The translations under genes were made by a program, and so were the position numbers. A stretch of 64,000 bases of DNA from Nostoc sp. 106C. GTDB lineage: Bacteria; Cyanobacteriota; Cyanobacteriia; Cyanobacteriales; Nostocaceae. How positions within the stretch are numbered: position 1 is the first letter of the stretch; every line of letters begins with the position of its first letter. Shown piece by piece: positions 36,281-44,591 of the stretch. A model generated the notes under the pieces. The model was not told where the DNA came from and ran no database searches. It worked only from the letters and a program-made list of their open reading frames with translations. The stretch spans positions 1 to 64,000 of the forward strand of contig NZ_MTAW01000193.1 of NCBI RefSeq assembly GCF_002154725.1, in the 5' to 3' direction.

Positions 36281-37303
36281 GTGATTTACAGATTTGAATT
36301 TCGTCCGATAGCGCGGAGATTTTTGCGATCGCTTACCACCAGTCATGGTAATTGGGATATCCGCGAAAGTATTATTCTTCGCCTGATTGATGAAACAGGT
36401 AGAGATGGATGGGGAGAAATTGCCCCGATCGATTGGTTTGGTTCTGAAACTCTCCAACAAGCTTTAGATTTTTGTCGCCAAATACCACAGGAAATCACAG
36501 AAGAGACGATTTTTAAGATTCCCGATGATTTACCCGCCTGTCAATTTGGTTTTGAGTCAGCGTTTGAGCGACTAGGGAACTCGGGGCCCCCTCTGAGGAT
36601 TAGGGGCAATGGGGGCTGGAGACTGGAGGGACAAACAGGACAAGGGAGAGTAACCAATTCCCAATGCTCAATGCCTTATAGTGGCTTATTACCAGCCGGG
36701 GAAGCGGCATTAAATGCATGGCAAAAACTGTGGGAGCAAGGATATCGCACGTTTAAATGGAAAATTGGTGTTTATGCGATCGCGCACGAACTAGAAATTT
36801 TTCACTTACTCATTCACAGCTTACCAGCCTCTACAAAACTGCGATTAGACGCAAACGCTGGACTCAGCTATGAAGAAGCTCAGTTATGGCTAGAGAATTG
36901 CGACAAATTCCCCACAAATATTGAATTTATCGAACAACCGCTAGCTGTTGAGCAATTAGAGAGGATGTTGCAGCTGAGTAAAGGTTATAGTACAGCGATC
37001 GCTTTAGATGAGTCTGTAGCTACACTCTCACAACTTACTCATGCTTATCAACAAGGGTGGCGAGAGATTTTTGTAATTAAGCCAGGGATAGCAGGTTCAC
37101 CATCGCGGCTACGGCAGTTTTGCCGACAGCATAACATTGATGCTGTCTTTTCATCCGTCTTTGAAACTGCGATTGGTAGACAAGCAGCACTCCAGCTAGC
37201 AGCAGAATTATCTCAGCATAACCGGGCTGTTGGTTTTGGTATCAACCACTTGTTTGAAAAAGAAGAAGATACATGGCTTCAACGTCTATGGCAAAACCTT
37301 TAA
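36281..37303 (+). CDS. menC: o-Succinylbenzoate synthase with in-frame insertion
   Basis: 340 residues from a GTG start (ribosome site GAAGAGG). Enolase-superfamily dehydratase converting SHCHC to o-succinylbenzoate. Catalytic motifs: FKWKIGV (Lys 159/161), RLDANAG (Asp about 190), FIEQPL (Glu) and ALDESVA (Asp), plus FVIKPGIAG with the second Lys. Residues about 99-131 (SGPPLRIRGNGGWRLEGQTG, then QGRVTNSQCSMP) are not family-like; the DNA (36580-36675) resembles spacer repeats, including AATTCCCAATGCTCAATGCC. The frame is kept, so the protein may still fold if this is a surface loop. The 3' end overlaps menE by 31 nt. Confidence 0.92.
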   Translation: MIYRFEFRPIARRFLRSLTTSHGNWDIRESIILRLIDETGRDGWGEIAPIDWFGSETLQQALDFCRQIPQEITEETIFKIPDDLPACQFGFESAFERLGNSGPPLRIRGNGGWRLEGQTGQGRVTNSQCSMPYSGLLPAGEAALNAWQKLWEQGYRTFKWKIGVYAIAHELEIFHLLIHSLPASTKLRLDANAGLSYEEAQLWLENCDKFPTNIEFIEQPLAVEQLERMLQLSKGYSTAIALDESVATLSQLTHAYQQGWREIFVIKPGIAGSPSRLRQFCRQHNIDAVFSSVFETAIGRQAALQLAAELSQHNRAVGFGINHLFEKEEDTWLQRLWQNL

Positions 37304-38676
37304 ACTATCTTAAAAAACTAGGTGAACGCGATTGGCTAATTGGTTGTAATAGTCTTCAATTACAGCAACTAACTGAAGAATTTTATTTGGAACTTATGCA
37401 GTTGTGTGCATCAGGCACAACACCAAAAATTATTTTAGCTGAACGCCAACCCGAGCGATTTTTAGCGGGCTTTATCGCAGCTTGTGCAGCTAATTGTCCA
37501 GTATTTCTTTGTAATCCCGATTGGGGAACACAAGAATGGCAACAGGTTTTTGATTTAGTCCAGCCAGACATTATTTGGCGAGATGGGGAGATAATTAAAA
37601 ATTCCAAATCACTTTTACTCTCTAACTTAGAACTCATTACTCAGCACTCATCACCGATCATGATTCCCACAGGTGGCTCATCAGGACAAATTAAGTTTGC
37701 CATCCACACTTGGGATACCCTGATGGCTTCTGTGCAAGGATTTAAAGAATATTTTCAGCTAAATTATATTAACTCTTTTTGTGTATTACCGCTTTATCAT
37801 GTCAGCGGTTTAATGCAATTTATGCGTTCTTTTATTACTGGTGGGCAACTAGCTATTCTACCCTTTAAAACATTAGAATCTGGTCGAATATATAATATTG
37901 AATATTCAAGTTTTTTTATATCTTTAGTCCCAACTCAGTTACAACGTCTCCTGCAAAACCCAAAATTAACTGAGTGGATATCACAATTTGAAACAGTAAT
38001 GCTAGGCGGTGCGCCTGCATGGGATGAACTACTAGAAAAAGCTAGATTTCATGGTATTCGATTAGCACCCACCTATGGCATGACAGAAACGGCCTCTCAA
38101 ATTGCTACCCTTAAACCTGATGATTTTCTGAATGGCAAAGTTAACTCTGGCCAAATTCTGCCTCATGCCCAAGTAAAAATTCGCAACCAGCAAGGTGAAT
38201 TTTTAAATAGCAATCAGACAGGTAACATCACAATTCAAGCTAAATCTCTAGCCCTTGGTTACTATCCAAAATTGTGGGAAAATCGGCATTATTTTCAAGT
38301 AGATGATGTTGGTTTTTTAGATACACAAGGTTATTTAAACATTATCGGGCGTGATAGTGACAAAATAATTAGTGGAGGTGAAAACATTTATCCAGCAGAA
38401 ATTGAATCAGCCATCAGAGCAACTCAAATGATTACTGACATTTGTGTAATTGGTATACCGGATAACCACTGGGGACAATTATTAACAGCAATTTATATCC
38501 CTAAAAAATCTTATACTTCATTAGAAATTAAAACTGCCCTTCAAGATAAAATCAGTAAATTTAAAATCCCTAAACATTGGCTTCCTGTCCCCAACTTACC
38601 CCGTAACTCTCAAGGTAAAATCAACCGCCAGCAACTACAGAAACTAGTAACCAACCAAAGCAGCTTGGCTGAGTGA
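37273..38676 (+). CDS. menE: o-Succinylbenzoate--CoA ligase
   Basis: 467 residues (or 462 if the internal Met at 37288 is used). ANL-superfamily adenylating enzyme. Motifs: P-loop-like MIPTGGSSGQIKFAIHT, YHVSGLMQFMRSF, APTYGMTETASQIATL, DVGFLDTQGYLNIIGRDSDKIISGGENIYPAEIE (A8 hinge) and the C-terminal Lys in LPRNSQGKINRQQL. It starts inside menC, so the two are co-translated. It converges on the thioesterase gene with a 5-bp gap. Confidence 0.95.
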   Translation: MASTSMAKPLNYLKKLGERDWLIGCNSLQLQQLTEEFYLELMQLCASGTTPKIILAERQPERFLAGFIAACAANCPVFLCNPDWGTQEWQQVFDLVQPDIIWRDGEIIKNSKSLLLSNLELITQHSSPIMIPTGGSSGQIKFAIHTWDTLMASVQGFKEYFQLNYINSFCVLPLYHVSGLMQFMRSFITGGQLAILPFKTLESGRIYNIEYSSFFISLVPTQLQRLLQNPKLTEWISQFETVMLGGAPAWDELLEKARFHGIRLAPTYGMTETASQIATLKPDDFLNGKVNSGQILPHAQVKIRNQQGEFLNSNQTGNITIQAKSLALGYYPKLWENRHYFQVDDVGFLDTQGYLNIIGRDSDKIISGGENIYPAEIESAIRATQMITDICVIGIPDNHWGQLLTAIYIPKKSYTSLEIKTALQDKISKFKIPKHWLPVPNLPRNSQGKINRQQLQKLVTNQSSLAE

Positions 38677-38681
38677 ACTTT

Positions 38682-39128
38682 TTACATAATTTCCCTGGAC
38701 TTTCTTCTCTCTGCTTCCTCTGTGTCTCTGCGGTTCGTTTCCAACCAATTAACTATTTCAACAGGTAATTCCTGCTTAGTTCTACTACTCACATCAATAC
38801 AAACGTGTCTAGTGATTGCCTTAGCAACTATCACCTCAGCAATAAAAATTTCGTAAGCGATTTCAAACTTCTCGCCACCTAATTTTTGTGGCATTAAACT
38901 CACTAACAACTTATCGCCGCAAAAAATTGGGCGTAAAAAATCTACATTGGCATGAACAATCGGAAAAGCTACGGAAGGACTGCTAAAAAAAGCTTTTAAA
39001 TCAATACCTACTGCTTCTAGAGATTCTTCATATGCTTCATGACAAATCCCCAAAATATTCGCAAAATACACTACCCCAGCAGCATCAGTATCTTGGAAGC
39101 GAACGCTACGGTTATAAGTGAATGGCAT
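38682..39128 (-). CDS. 1,4-dihydroxy-2-naphthoyl-CoA thioesterase
   Basis: 148 residues, hot-dog fold of the 4HBT class. Catalytic Asp in [20 protein letters not shown] and the [17 protein letters not shown] helix match cyanobacterial DHNA-CoA hydrolases, which release DHNA for MenA (family knowledge; the Synechocystis enzyme is Slr0204). The position beside menE supports this over a generic acyl-CoA thioesterase. The last about 15 residues ([14 protein letters not shown]) look like read-through of the spacer repeat CTCTGTGTCTCTGCGGTTC. Convergent with menE. An intrinsic terminator lies between it and the upstream hopA1-type gene. Confidence 0.88.
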   Translation of the reverse strand: MPFTYNRSVRFQDTDAAGVVYFANILGICHEAYEESLEAVGIDLKAFFSSPSVAFPIVHANVDFLRPIFCGDKLLVSLMPQKLGGEKFEIAYEIFIAEVIVAKAITRHVCIDVSSRTKQELPVEIVNWLETNRRDTEEAERRKSREIM

Positions 39129-39151
39129 ATTTGATGATTCAAAAATTCAAG

Positions 39152-39181
39152 CATAAAAAGAGCAGGCTATAAGCCTGCTCT
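39152..39181 (-). terminator. Strong terminator between HopA1-family gene and thioesterase gene
   Basis: AGAGCAGGCT (39159-39168), loop ATA, then AGCCTGCTCT (39172-39181): a perfect 10-bp stem. On the minus strand it is followed by TTTTTATGC. It ends the kinase/HopA1 transcript before the men thioesterase gene. Confidence 0.85.
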
Positions 39182-39213
39182 ACAGATTAATTTTACAGTA
39201 ACTATTACAACAA

Positions 39214-40302
39214 TTAGTTCAAGGGAGAGTAGATATCCTCAGAACTAGGATTGAGGTAAGGACGCTGCACATCAACTAAGTTTCGGGTAAAGTGTCGGTT
39301 AATTGACTGCATCCTCTCATCAAGAGCATTCTTACCTTTTTGCCAAGCTTCCAACAAACCATTAGCAACAATTTGACAGCGGTTCATACCAAAACTTTCT
39401 TGTGCCGCAAATTTTTTAATAGGTTCTTCGGCTAAACTCAGTCCTGGTGCCAAAAACTTGGTGAATAAAGGGATTTCGGGGTAAAAATGGGATTCATGTT
39501 CCGCATAGACACCTTGCAGAACTTCACGGATTGCTAAATAGTCATGACGTTCAAAGTAGAGTATCCCTGAGTCGTAGCGTCCGTATGCAGAGGGATTGAA
39601 CGGAACCTGAAAGCTAAAAGGAATACCAGCCTCGTTCAGTTCCATTGTGAGACTATCCATGAGCGCGATCGCACCAAATGGTGTGATATTAAAATAGATT
39701 CGCCCTGCTCCCAAATCACTCTCTGGGTTGTCTTGTCGTTCTTGCCCGAAATTGCTAACTGCCAAGTAACAGCCGTTTTGCAGGCGATTTTTGGGCATCC
39801 ATATTGCCACCAAGTCACCAACTTTAGCAGATTGAGAATGGGGTTTGAGATGACAGTCAGGCTCGATGTATAATGTCAATCCGCCCTTGTTCACAGCCAT
39901 GCTACCATCAGGTTCCTGCCGCAATACTTCCCAACTAGGGTCAAAATAACCTGTACCATGATTGCAATTGTGCAGTCGTTCGTAAAATTCCCCATCAATA
40001 CCCAAAGTGGCATTGTTTTCTAAATTTTGGTGTGGTAGATGATGAGCAGCATCAGCATTGACTGCCAAAATGTTTTGCAGAGAGCCATTGTAATAGATAC
40101 CGTAGAGGAAATTCCGCAATAGTAGAGTTAGATACTTATGCTGTAAATCTGCCGAATTTTGCTGAAATCTATCTGCTATTTTCGCTGGCAGGGCAAAGGG
40201 TTGATAATTGGGATGGTGAATACAAAAGTTAGACTCGATTTGGATATTACTAGCAATATCAAATAGAGAAGTCAGGGGTTGATGAACAGAAGAATATACC
40301 AT
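39214..40302 (-). CDS. HopA1-family protein (predicted phospho-Ser/Thr lyase-like)
   Basis: 362 residues, soluble, no signal peptide. It matches the HopA1 type III effector family as found in cyanobacteria: YLTLLLRNFLYGIYYNGSL, DPSWEVLRQEPDGSMAVNKG, AGRIYFNITPFGAIALMDSL, ELNEAGIPFSFQVPFNP and the RYDSGILYFERHDY motif. HopA1-like enzymes (TvaD in thioviridamide, LxmY/CaoY in class V lanthipeptides) work with an APH-fold kinase to turn Ser/Thr into dehydroamino acids; the kinase phosphorylates and the HopA1 protein eliminates phosphate. Its neighbour upstream is exactly such a kinase, 186 bp away on the same strand. No precursor peptide is certain here. Assignment to the family is firm; substrate and activity are inferred. 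Confidence 0.85.
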   Translation of the reverse strand: MVYSSVHQPLTSLFDIASNIQIESNFCIHHPNYQPFALPAKIADRFQQNSADLQHKYLTLLLRNFLYGIYYNGSLQNILAVNADAAHHLPHQNLENNATLGIDGEFYERLHNCNHGTGYFDPSWEVLRQEPDGSMAVNKGGLTLYIEPDCHLKPHSQSAKVGDLVAIWMPKNRLQNGCYLAVSNFGQERQDNPESDLGAGRIYFNITPFGAIALMDSLTMELNEAGIPFSFQVPFNPSAYGRYDSGILYFERHDYLAIREVLQGVYAEHESHFYPEIPLFTKFLAPGLSLAEEPIKKFAAQESFGMNRCQIVANGLLEAWQKGKNALDERMQSINRHFTRNLVDVQRPYLNPSSEDIYSPLN

Positions 40303-40488
40303 TAGTTCAATAAAACCTCAAAATTCAAAATGGGAAATTAGACAACTAACAAGTAGCCAATAGCGTGACTTCCCTGATAAAAACCTAGAGATATGAAGAG
40401 TTTATGGAAGATTCTGTGTGGGGAATAGAATAAAAATTTCAAATGCAAAAATACAATTTTGCATGGTTAATAGTTCGGCTTACTTAGA

Positions 40489-41724
40489 TTAACAACCGCG
40501 GAGGCGAGTTTTTTCGTAATAAAGACGAACCAGTTGCTTCTCTCGTTCTGGCTGAGGAAGTTTATGGACTTTAGCCACAGGTTTTAGAACTTCTGGCTGA
40601 GTAATGCCAAAAACTGTCTGTACACCTTGCTCTGGCATAGTCAATAAGTTTTTGGCAACTTGCAGCATACACATGTCAGCATTATCAAAATCTTTGCGAC
40701 ATTTAATCTTGTCCTGAATTTGATAAATCAGTGCTAATCCGGCAAACTGGATAACTCGCAAAATAAAGTCATGGCGGTAGTCCAAAATCATCGGGAAAGC
40801 ATTGAGATAACTTCGAGTTAAAGCCAAGATTGAAGGTTGAAGAACCTCCAGCGGTGTTACCGCCAGGTGCAGAGATTCTTCTAACTCCAAAGTGGGGTCT
40901 ACTACAAGACTCGAAAGCCAAATTTCCAAATAGCTTGCTAATAAAGTGCCCAAATCATAAGCAGGATCTCCCCAAGCGCAAGCTTTCCAGTCAATCAATC
41001 TTATCAAGCAATTATCAAGCTGCTGCCACCGAGAATGAACCAAAATGTTGTTCAACTTCAAATCGTTATGAGTTAAGCAGCAAGGATTCCATTCGTATGC
41101 TAAGTCTGCAATTGCTGATTCTAAACTTTCGTAACGCTGATAGAGAGTATAGAATTGCAACGCTTCAGTGGGAACCATGCCAAAAATTTCTGGTGCTATC
41201 GACTCTATCCCTTGGGCCGGATTATAGAAGTGATAACGAAACTGTCCTTCGGGAGCAGTAGCCATAAAATCGCGATACTCTCGACCGTTGAAAGTAGCAC
41301 GGTGCAACCCCGCCAAGGTAGTACCAATAGCTGAGGCAATATCATCTGCAAAAATATCAGTTTTTTGGTAAAAATTCCTAAGTTCTTGATAGTCACTCAA
41401 GTAGTTGCGGACAAGGATAGAATTTTCCTCGTCAAAATGTAGTACTAATGATGCGATCGCAGAAATATTACCGATAACCGGAAACTGCTGTAGCAATTGG
41501 TGAAACAACCACTCATTAAAAAACTCATGGGGAGTTTCATGATAATGATTGCTACGTTCTTGTTTAATCAGTAGTTTGCGATTATCTGCCAGATTCACTA
41601 GTAAATTGAAATTTTTACTCCTATCTGGTAACTCAGATTCTTTTGATGCTCCATCTTCTGAGCTACACAGACCTGCATCTTGCAGATACTGGATAACGTT
41701 TTGAGAAGACAGTGATAATACCAT
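40489..41724 (-). CDS. APH-fold phosphotransferase
   Basis: 411 residues, soluble. Aminoglycoside-phosphotransferase/choline-kinase fold: nucleotide Lys in KLLIKQERS (about K54), catalytic loop CLTHNDLKLNNILV (H219-x-D221-x4-N226) and metal Asp in RLIDWKACAWGDPAYDLG (D245). All kinase residues are intact. The C-terminal about 130 residues (helical, ending in KTRLRGC) are extra. Next to a HopA1-family gene this fits the TvaC/LxmK-type Ser/Thr kinases of RiPP pathways better than antibiotic resistance. A 986-bp non-coding region precedes it. The product ends in Cys; unusual but of unknown meaning. Confidence 0.85.
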   Translation of the reverse strand: MVLSLSSQNVIQYLQDAGLCSSEDGASKESELPDRSKNFNLLVNLADNRKLLIKQERSNHYHETPHEFFNEWLFHQLLQQFPVIGNISAIASLVLHFDEENSILVRNYLSDYQELRNFYQKTDIFADDIASAIGTTLAGLHRATFNGREYRDFMATAPEGQFRYHFYNPAQGIESIAPEIFGMVPTEALQFYTLYQRYESLESAIADLAYEWNPCCLTHNDLKLNNILVHSRWQQLDNCLIRLIDWKACAWGDPAYDLGTLLASYLEIWLSSLVVDPTLELEESLHLAVTPLEVLQPSILALTRSYLNAFPMILDYRHDFILRVIQFAGLALIYQIQDKIKCRKDFDNADMCMLQVAKNLLTMPEQGVQTVFGITQPEVLKPVAKVHKLPQPEREKQLVRLYYEKTRLRGC

Positions 41725-42710
41725 GTATTATTATTTCCTAGTACGTAAAATTGCGGAGAAAATTACCTATTTCAGGATTAGCCTAGCTCTAGCAGTTTTC
41801 GGTAGATAGCAACTAACGTATGAATATCAATAACTATTCGTACTATCTATTAATATCCCATCTAACCTAGTAAAACCTGCCAAAATGGCAATATATCTTT
41901 TACTGTTCCTTTAAAAATGGGTTCGTTACTCTATTCAATCTTTACATTTCTAAGCAGAGTTACGTAGGTGTATATTAACTGCTTAGGTTGTGTATTTTGA
42001 TCTGGCTCTATTTTCCAGTCGCAGGAAACACAACTAAAATTAATGATTTTATTCATACCGCAAACTTGTTGTATTTAAGTACGTAGTCACGAAGATTATG
42101 AATGTTAAGCTCTAATTTAAGTATAAACTTTGCAACTTATAAAATTTGCCTGATTAAAATTAGGTGTTCGTATTTGGTGCAGCATTGGACATCTCATTAT
42201 TAAATTAACAAGAACACTAAATTTTTTACTACTCTTGCAACTAAAAAACTATTAATTGTGCAATAGATAACTAGTAAAAAACCATTAGTAATAGATTTTG
42301 TTGAATGCTAAGAATTCATGTATAAAGGTGAGCAAAAAATGTATTGTCTATCACATTTATTCCATGCTTAATACCGCTAACAATCTTCCAAACTCCTCGA
42401 TTTGCAAAACATGCTATTCCGCATTCATATTTTTATTTATCAACACAAAGCCAGGAAAACCGGATGTTTTAGCTGGGTAGTAATTATTTTTTTTTGGTTA
42501 AATTTTAATCATTATTGCTTGAACGCACGGTAGCCTGTCGCTTTTGTAACTAAATGTTTACTTACCAATTTCATGTGAGGCTACACGTTATCGCTCGCCG
42601 CAAGCTAATATAATATGCATTTTTATATCAAGTTGGGATGAGGGGTATAACTCATCACAAAGCGACTAGGAGTCTGATTTATTTTACGAGTATTAAATCA
42701 AATCTTGCGC
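41725..42710. other. Long AT-rich region upstream of the kinase gene
   Basis: 986 bases between the APH-type kinase start and the 3' end of the PLD-like gene. Contains TACGTA words (41742, 41962, 42081), a nine-T run at 42488-42496 and one short plus-strand frame, 42364-42480 (38 codons, contains NSSICKTCYSAF). It lacks a ribosome site and I do not call it as a gene. No mobile element or RNA gene recognised. Confidence 0.5.
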
Positions 42711-44591
42711 CTAGTCCTTAACTTTTCTTCTGGTCTTTTTTTCTATTTGTCCTTTTTTTGGCTTTGTCCCTGGTTCATCTTTCTTGGGTTGAGGTACATT
42801 TTGCTGCAAGATCAAATCATCGGGGGCATCATTTTTTGAGACAATCTGGAGACGGAGAAACTGTGACCACACTTCATTGTTGAGTAAATTTAAAGCAGTC
42901 TCCCGGTTGTGTATAGCGATCGCATTGATAACTTGACGCCATCCCTCTCGTAATAAATCAACAAAAATTTCTTCTCCTGTAACCTGACTCAGCAACGAAA
43001 GTGCTAATTTAAAACTTCTTAAATCATTAGGCAAATTATTCGACCTTAACGCCGGAAGTACCGTATTTAGCCATATGGGTAACAGTTCCAGCCAGTTATT
43101 TTTTTCTATTTCTGTAACTGCTATCTCTTCCATACCCAATGCACCCCAAATGCACACAGCCTCTACAGCTAGTTGAGCATCACAGTTTTCTAAAGCCTGT
43201 GCCCATAATTGTTGAGCATAGTTTTGAAAGCGATTGGCGAGAAATTCATAGGCCTGCTGGACTTGATTGGGAATCGTTACTTGATAAACAGACTCGCCTG
43301 TTGGTATTTGATAGCCGCCAGAAGAAAGCCAGTGATATGAGCCGCAAAGATAAATTTCTCGATCAACTATTACTTCTTTGAGGTGGGAATCTCCTAACCA
43401 AGAAACCTGTACAGCTGACAAACCTTCAGGGGTTTTAATTGCTCGCAGTTTTTCTGCAATTTCTAGTAGTATTGGTGATTCTTCATCTTCTTGTCGCTGT
43501 GCAATTCCCCATCCAATTAAAATCCCAACTCCACGCTTGGCTAACTGCTGTAGTGAATTCAGGAATTCCTCATTTACTAGTACCTGATTTACCCAAGGGG
43601 AATAGATAATAATTTGATGTTTTGCCCTATTTACAATTTCTAAAAAAGTTTGATTAATTTGGCGATCGCGTAACTGTATAACTTGTTTCGTATTAGCTTT
43701 TAAAGCCTGTTGCCGAATCTTTTCAAGTTTGGCTTCAATTTCACTATTTTTATATTTAAGGACTGCTTCCTGCTCAAAATTGATGCTTTTATTTGATGAT
43801 TTACACAGAGCATCCAAAGAAAGCTTACCTTCAGATAGCAGTATTTCCAGCCATTTTGAACGAGAATCTAAAATCTGCTTTCCTCGCCGCAGTTGTAAGC
43901 AAATTTTATCTTCCTTGGCATCAAAAATCAAAAAAAGAGATATTTTTCGCCAAATAGTTTGAGTTGGAGCTATCACCCTAAAAGCTGTGACAATCTTTCC
44001 GGTTTCTGGTACATGAAGTGCTACACCAGAAGCCTGAAGGCTTGTTTGAATTTGCTCCAAACTTAAGGAAGAAATTTCATTAATTTTAAAATCAATATTT
44101 AAAATATTAGCTAAACTCAGCAGGTTGATAACGACTTCATTTAATGGTTCACCCTGAAAAGTTACGGTTTCGCCTAAAGAGTCTGTAATTGCATGAATTT
44201 GTACAGTATATGGAGGCTGTGGTACAGAACCTTTCTCATAAAATAAGCGCCCTTGCTCGGTAACTGTAATAAATGATTTTTGTGCTAGAGTTTGCAACTT
44301 TTGTAGAGTTGCAATTGTACTTTGGACAAATACTGTATCAAGTCCTAATATGGATGCTAATTCATTAGCTGTGGGTGATGGCTCAAATTCAATCCCAGCG
44401 CGAATAATAAATTCTTCTAGGACATTAAATGGACGGGGTTCTGTAATAGTGAGTTCTACTGTTGTTTGATGTAAACTATAGCGTAATTGACGCGCTGATA
44501 AAACTAATAATTGAGGATTTTGCGATTCAATCTCTTCAACTATATTGCTGAGACTATCATCAATAGGTTTAGCCGAAGATGCGTGAAACAT
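42711..44591 (-). CDS. Phospholipase D-like (single HKD) protein with winged-helix N-terminus
   Basis: 626 residues from the ATG at 44591, chosen because GGAGG lies 8 bases upstream; a Met five codons earlier is possible. Residue numbers below count from that longer start. Order: N-terminal tail, winged-helix-like region (about 60-125, [20 protein letters not shown]), a beta-rich domain (130-250), a charged helix, then a PLD-type domain (about 310-450) with [17 protein letters not shown] and one HKD motif HLKEVIVD (H-x-K-x4-D, about 408-415) followed by GSYHWLS. The C-terminus is helical with a basic tail ([20 protein letters not shown]). One HKD per chain implies a dimeric active site, as in Nuc and restriction-type PLD nucleases. 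Starts 23 nt inside the helicase gene, so the two are coupled. Nuclease activity is inferred. Confidence 0.82.
   Translation of the reverse strand: MFHASSAKPIDDSLSNIVEEIESQNPQLLVLSARQLRYSLHQTTVELTITEPRPFNVLEEFIIRAGIEFEPSPTANELASILGLDTVFVQSTIATLQKLQTLAQKSFITVTEQGRLFYEKGSVPQPPYTVQIHAITDSLGETVTFQGEPLNEVVINLLSLANILNIDFKINEISSLSLEQIQTSLQASGVALHVPETGKIVTAFRVIAPTQTIWRKISLFLIFDAKEDKICLQLRRGKQILDSRSKWLEILLSEGKLSLDALCKSSNKSINFEQEAVLKYKNSEIEAKLEKIRQQALKANTKQVIQLRDRQINQTFLEIVNRAKHQIIIYSPWVNQVLVNEEFLNSLQQLAKRGVGILIGWGIAQRQEDEESPILLEIAEKLRAIKTPEGLSAVQVSWLGDSHLKEVIVDREIYLCGSYHWLSSGGYQIPTGESVYQVTIPNQVQQAYEFLANRFQNYAQQLWAQALENCDAQLAVEAVCIWGALGMEEIAVTEIEKNNWLELLPIWLNTVLPALRSNNLPNDLRSFKLALSLLSQVTGEEIFVDLLREGWRQVINAIAIHNRETALNLLNNEVWSQFLRLQIVSKNDAPDDLILQQNVPQPKKDEPGTKPKKGQIEKKTRRKVKD

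Noticed and set aside
39214..40302. Virulence effector secreted by a type III system
   Set aside because: No secretion genes nearby; HopA1 homologues are common in non-pathogens with an enzymatic role.
40303..40488. 20-codon frame between the kinase and HopA1 genes as a RiPP precursor
   Set aside because: Starts in an ATGCAAAA/TTTTGCAT palindrome, no ribosome site, no leader/core pattern.
40489..41724. Antibiotic resistance gene (aminoglycoside phosphotransferase)
   Set aside because: The fold matches, but the neighbouring HopA1 gene and lack of any mobile context make a peptide or protein kinase role more likely.
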